DNA of 64,000 bases from Rhynchosporium graminicola. Taxonomy: Eukaryota; Ascomycota; Leotiomycetes; Helotiales; Ploettnerulaceae. Position 1 is the first letter of the stretch, and every line of letters begins with the position of its first letter. A program made the position numbers and the translations under genes. Below are positions 60,540 through 64,000 of the stretch, piece by piece. Below the pieces are notes generated by a model. That model searched no databases, had not been told where the DNA came from, and saw only the letters and a program-made list of their open reading frames with translations. The DNA is taken from positions 63,818 through 127,817 of the forward strand of contig FJUW01000082.1 in the NCBI GenBank assembly GCA_900074885.1, in the 5' to 3' direction.

Positions 60540-63500
60540 TCTCTTACTATAATAAGTCACGATAGCTCTTCGACACTAGCGCTATAGAGTATATATCTAA
60601 CGACCTTTCTAAATTTACCTTATATACGCTAAAAGACAACTTACCCTATATACTTACTATTAATAAGCTATTACGCCCTACCGGGATTAGAAGTTATACG
60701 ATTAAGGCGATAAAGACCGACAGTATAGTGCGTATATTAGAGTACTATAATATATTATATATCCCGTAGTCTCTAGTCTGCTTATACTCCGGTTCTAAAT
60801 TGAATAAATTAGGAGGTTATTTACATAGTTCTGTTCTCTATATATCTAAGGAGAAGGAGATCTATATAATTAATAAGAATCTATTTATTATTAAAGAAGA
60901 GACGACCTCCGGCGCAGGGTACGCTAGCTTTCCGGGTTTAAGCTTACCTATAGCAGTAGAGTAAGCTATAGTCGATATAGAGCTTTAGTATAGACGTATA
61001 TGTTACGCTAGCTTTAATATAGTATAACGCACTTAATCTATAGTTACTAGTATGAAGTTTATAGAGCTTAAGACTAGTAGAACTCGCCTTTACGTACTAT
61101 ATAAGAAAGGCCGACTTATTCGGAAGGTTAATAAGGTATCGGCACGTGCACGACCTACTAGATCGATAGATAAAATCTATATAGATATAGTATACCTTAA
61201 ACCTAAGGGTCTGAATAGTTACTCTTACGCCTCTATCTTCTTATGCGCTTATTCGACTGGAAAGTGGGCTTTTACTTACGCTAAGAAGTCAGATATATAC
61301 TTAGCTAATCAAAAGCTAATTAAGTTAGCCGAAATATAGTATTACTATAAAATTAAAGTATAGAGATATAACGGGAGCAAGGAGTACTCTCTCTCTCAGA
61401 TGAAAGAGCTTACCGACTACCTTAGAATGCTACTAGAGGAGTCTACTCCGTATACTCTAGAGCAAGATAGAAGAGCTAAACGCTCTATACGTACGATTAT
61501 CGAGAAAGTACGTATAGTTATAGTAGACTAGAATATACCTAACTATATATAGCCGGAAATTCTACTCGCTTATATATATATCGCTAACCTTACCTCTACT
61601 TCTAGAGTAGAAGAGAAGACTCCTTTTAAGTGCTTCTAAGATAATATTAAACTAGGAGTGAACTATACTCCCTCTATTAAGTATCTTCGTATATTAGGAT
61701 ATCTAGTCTTCATACTAATTAATAAGGAGAAGAGAGTCTAGAGCTATAAGGTAGCTCCTAGAGCTAAAAAGGGTATTCTAGTAGGATTTAAAGGTTATAA
61801 TATCTATAGATACTTAGTTAATAGAAAGGTAGTTCGTACCTCTTATCTACGATTTGATAAAGATAGTTTAGTTATAGAACCTCACGAAGAAGACGCTATA
61901 ATAGTACCTTAAACTAGAGGTAATAATTCTATTAATACTTTAAGTTAAAATTAAGACGTCGAGGTTACTAGCGCTACTACTCCTGATACAGGTATTATAA
62001 GCTAAGACGAGGATTCCGAAGTCGAAATCGATAGTACAGAAGATACCGAGTCTATAGTTAAGGACGAAGTTCTAGTACTAGAGGTCGATATTCCGGAGCA
62101 AATTACTATATAAAAGAAGCGTAATAGGCCTTCTAGATCTAAGAACTATATGCCGGAGTACGTCCCTAGAGCTATACGCTCTAGCCGTAATAATTCAACT
62201 CTAATTTCGACGCCTAAGATAACCCCGGAACTAAATAACAGCTACTCTTATACTATCTCTCTATTAGAAGAAGTACTAGAGAGTACTAGTTAGTATCGAC
62301 TCGCCTTTTATATAGCTCAAGAAGAGTCTCTATTCTTAGATAATCCGACTACTTTAGATCAGGCTATAAAGAGAGCTAATTAGCTAGAATAGAAGAAAGC
62401 GATTATTAAGGAATACTAATCTCTTAAAGAGAAGTCGACTTAGAAGACTATAAGTCGCTCTGATATACTAAAAAGGTGCAGAGTACTAGGTTCTCGTCTA
62501 GTTTTCAAGACTAAGAGAGATATAGATAGCAAAATCGATAAATATAAGGTCAGATTTATAGTCTAAGGTTATACGTAACGTTTTAGTCACGATTACAATT
62601 AGACGTATACCGGAGTCTATAAATCTTCTACTTAGAAGATAAGCTTAGCAGTTACGGCGGAGTACGACTTAGAAGTCGAACAGTTTAATATAGTAATAGT
62701 ATTCTTATATAGTAAAGCCGATACCTAGATATATATTAAATTACTGCTATTTTATAGATAATTTAGGCGTAAACTTATAGACGATAAATATATACTCTTA
62801 CTAAAGGCTCTATACGGTCTGAAGTAGTCTCTACGTCTCTAGCAAGAGATCTTACGCAAGAAGTTCGGTATTATCGACTTTATACCTTTATAAACCGACA
62901 ATTACGTATATATCAACTAAGAAACTAGAATAATTATCGTTACCTATATCGACGATTTTCTAGTTATCTCAAAGGCTAGAATAACTCTTAAAGAGCTTAA
63001 GAAGAAGATTCTTACTATATTTGATATTCTACTAGCTAGACTAGCTAAATACTTCCTTAGCGTTAGAATTATACGTAACAGAGAGAAGAAGACGATTTCT
63101 CTTTACTAAGATACGTATATCGATAAGATATTAGATCGATTTAGAATAACTAACTATAAGAGCGCTAATACGCCCTTTACTACTAGTTCAGAGGTTTCTA
63201 TAGTCAAATTCAAGGGAGTAGCTACTCTATAAGAAATCAAGCTATATTAATAGCTTTACGGTAGTTTATAGTACCTAGCTTATACTCGCTGGGATATACT
63301 ATACTACTACTCTATACTATTATAATTTCTGATAAATCTATTACCTTAATACCTTGCGAGCGCTAAGAGAGTACTTATATACCTATAAGGTACGAAGTAC
63401 TATACTACGACTTACGGAGGAGATATTACCGATAGAGAGAAGATGAAATTAAGAGGTTTCTGCGACTCTGATTAGGCCGGTAACCGAATCGATAGAGTGT

Positions 63501-63932
63501 CGTATACCGGAGTATATTTCTTCCTTACAGGAGGTGTTTTCTTAGCTATTTCAAAGCGATAGACTACTATGGCTCTTACCTCTATAGAAGCAGAGTATAT
63601 AGCTATATGCGCCTTTACTAGAGAAGTATTATAGATACGCTAAGTACTGAAGGAGCTAGGCTATAATAAGCTAGACTCTAGGAGTATAGAGATATAGTAC
63701 GATAATTAGAGAGCTTTATCTCTATCGGAGAACCCTGAATTACACTAACGTACTAAGCATATCGATATCAAATTCCACTACTTTCGCTAGGAGGTCGCTA
63801 GAGGTTATTTAGACCCTTAGTATATACCCTTAAAAGAGAACGCGGCAGACGGTTTTACTAAACTACTTAGCTTATAAGACCTTAAGGCCTTTATAGTAAT
63901 ACTGAATATAACTGTTTTACACTTAGAATAAG
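60540..63932 (+). pseudogene. Copia-3 pol remnant: protease, integrase, RT, RNase H
   Basis: The protease is recognisable by LFDTSAIEYISND (Asp-Thr-Gly changed to Asp-Thr-Ser at 60,572-60,580). Integrase is open over 61,052-61,339 (SIDKIYIDIVYLKPKGLNSY, ending KLAEI). RT starts near 62,480 (GSRLVFKTKRDIDSKIDKYK) and has YIDDFLVIS, with YIDD at 62,945-62,956. RNase H is at about 63,440-63,870 (SIEAEYIAICAF, then HIDIKFHYFR, then ENAADGFTKLL). Integrase before RT identifies it as Ty1/Copia. About thirty stops remain, mostly TAG/TAA from CAG/CAA/TGG, so it is inactive. Confidence 0.87.
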
Positions 63933-64000
63933 GGGTATAGATATCAATCGGGAAGGCAGACTATCTTGAAGGAATTACGGAACCTGGGGTTTGTCCAGTT

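Larger units (their letters stand above)
58751..64000 (+). mobile_element. Copia-3, LTR retrotransposon running off the window
   Basis: A likely 5' LTR begins TGTTGCGAGG at 58,751. Its end is uncertain: CTAACA at 58,877, or up to about 58,928 just before GGTTATGAGCCCC, which looks like a primer-binding site. The plus strand then codes in Copia order, and pol ends near 63,930, followed by a short purine tract. The last 65 bp do not match the start of the 5' LTR, so the 3' LTR lies outside the window. Stops are fewer than in Copia-1 and Copia-2, and the RT active site is intact as YIDD, so this is one of the younger copies. It interrupts, or is joined to, the 3' end of Gypsy-3. Confidence 0.82.

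Overview
The window looks like nuclear DNA from a filamentous ascomycete (Pezizomycotina, plausibly a Leotiomycete). The reasons are short 50-80 bp introns with GTAAGT/GTGAGT-type donors and CTAAC/CTGAC branch sites, two conserved filamentous-fungus orphan proteins, F-box remnants, and a right half of LTR retrotransposons altered by C-to-T and G-to-A changes in the style of repeat-induced point mutation (RIP). Organism identity is inferred, because no rRNA or marker gene is present.

Layout. 1-10.9 kb is gene-poor, with simple repeats, one assembly gap (6,333-6,388) and one spliced orphan gene on the minus strand (2,953-4,487). 10.9-15.6 kb holds six tandem paralogues (four apparently intact, two broken), all on the plus strand. 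They encode very small proteins with a RanBP2-like zinc-finger signature (W-x-C...C-x3-N-x6-C-x2-C) followed by x-H-x-R-C-x2/3-C. Several end in a CaaX prenylation box (CVIL, CVVS, CIMS, CIIS). Every readable member has one phase-0 intron that ends exactly before the codon of the second zinc-ligand cysteine. This cluster is my best candidate for an undescribed system: lipid-anchored mini zinc fingers evolving by birth and death. It is followed by a 63-aa single-membrane-span protein (15.9 kb) and a conserved 303-aa membrane-type orphan (16.8-17.7 kb, minus).

18.1-20.2 kb is a decayed F-box gene split by a roughly 0.9-kb LINE-like insertion with a 15-bp target duplication and an (AAAC)n tail. 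From 21.86 to 26.91 kb there is no convincing gene. A box of about 27 bp, centred on TTGTTGCACATCGCA then TACCCCCTGCAC, recurs about 24 times on the plus strand, partly at about 150-170 bp spacing. I do not recognise it.

From about 27.1 kb to the end the window is one AT-rich nest of LTR retrotransposons. The oldest element, Copia-2 (minus), was hit by Gypsy-1 (27,573-34,120), Gypsy-2 (35,227-47,866), a gag-only element (TR-GAG, 49,079-51,281) and Gypsy-3 (from 52,401). Copia-1 (36,860-42,870) sits inside Gypsy-2, and Copia-3 (from about 58,751) sits in or next to Gypsy-3. LTR pairs are equal in length within each complete element (235, 500, 238 and 206 bp) and are flanked by 5-bp duplications (AATAT, GGTGT, TAACC, TATAT). 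At three insertion points the host reading frame resumes when the insert and one duplication are left out. None of the retrotransposon genes is intact.
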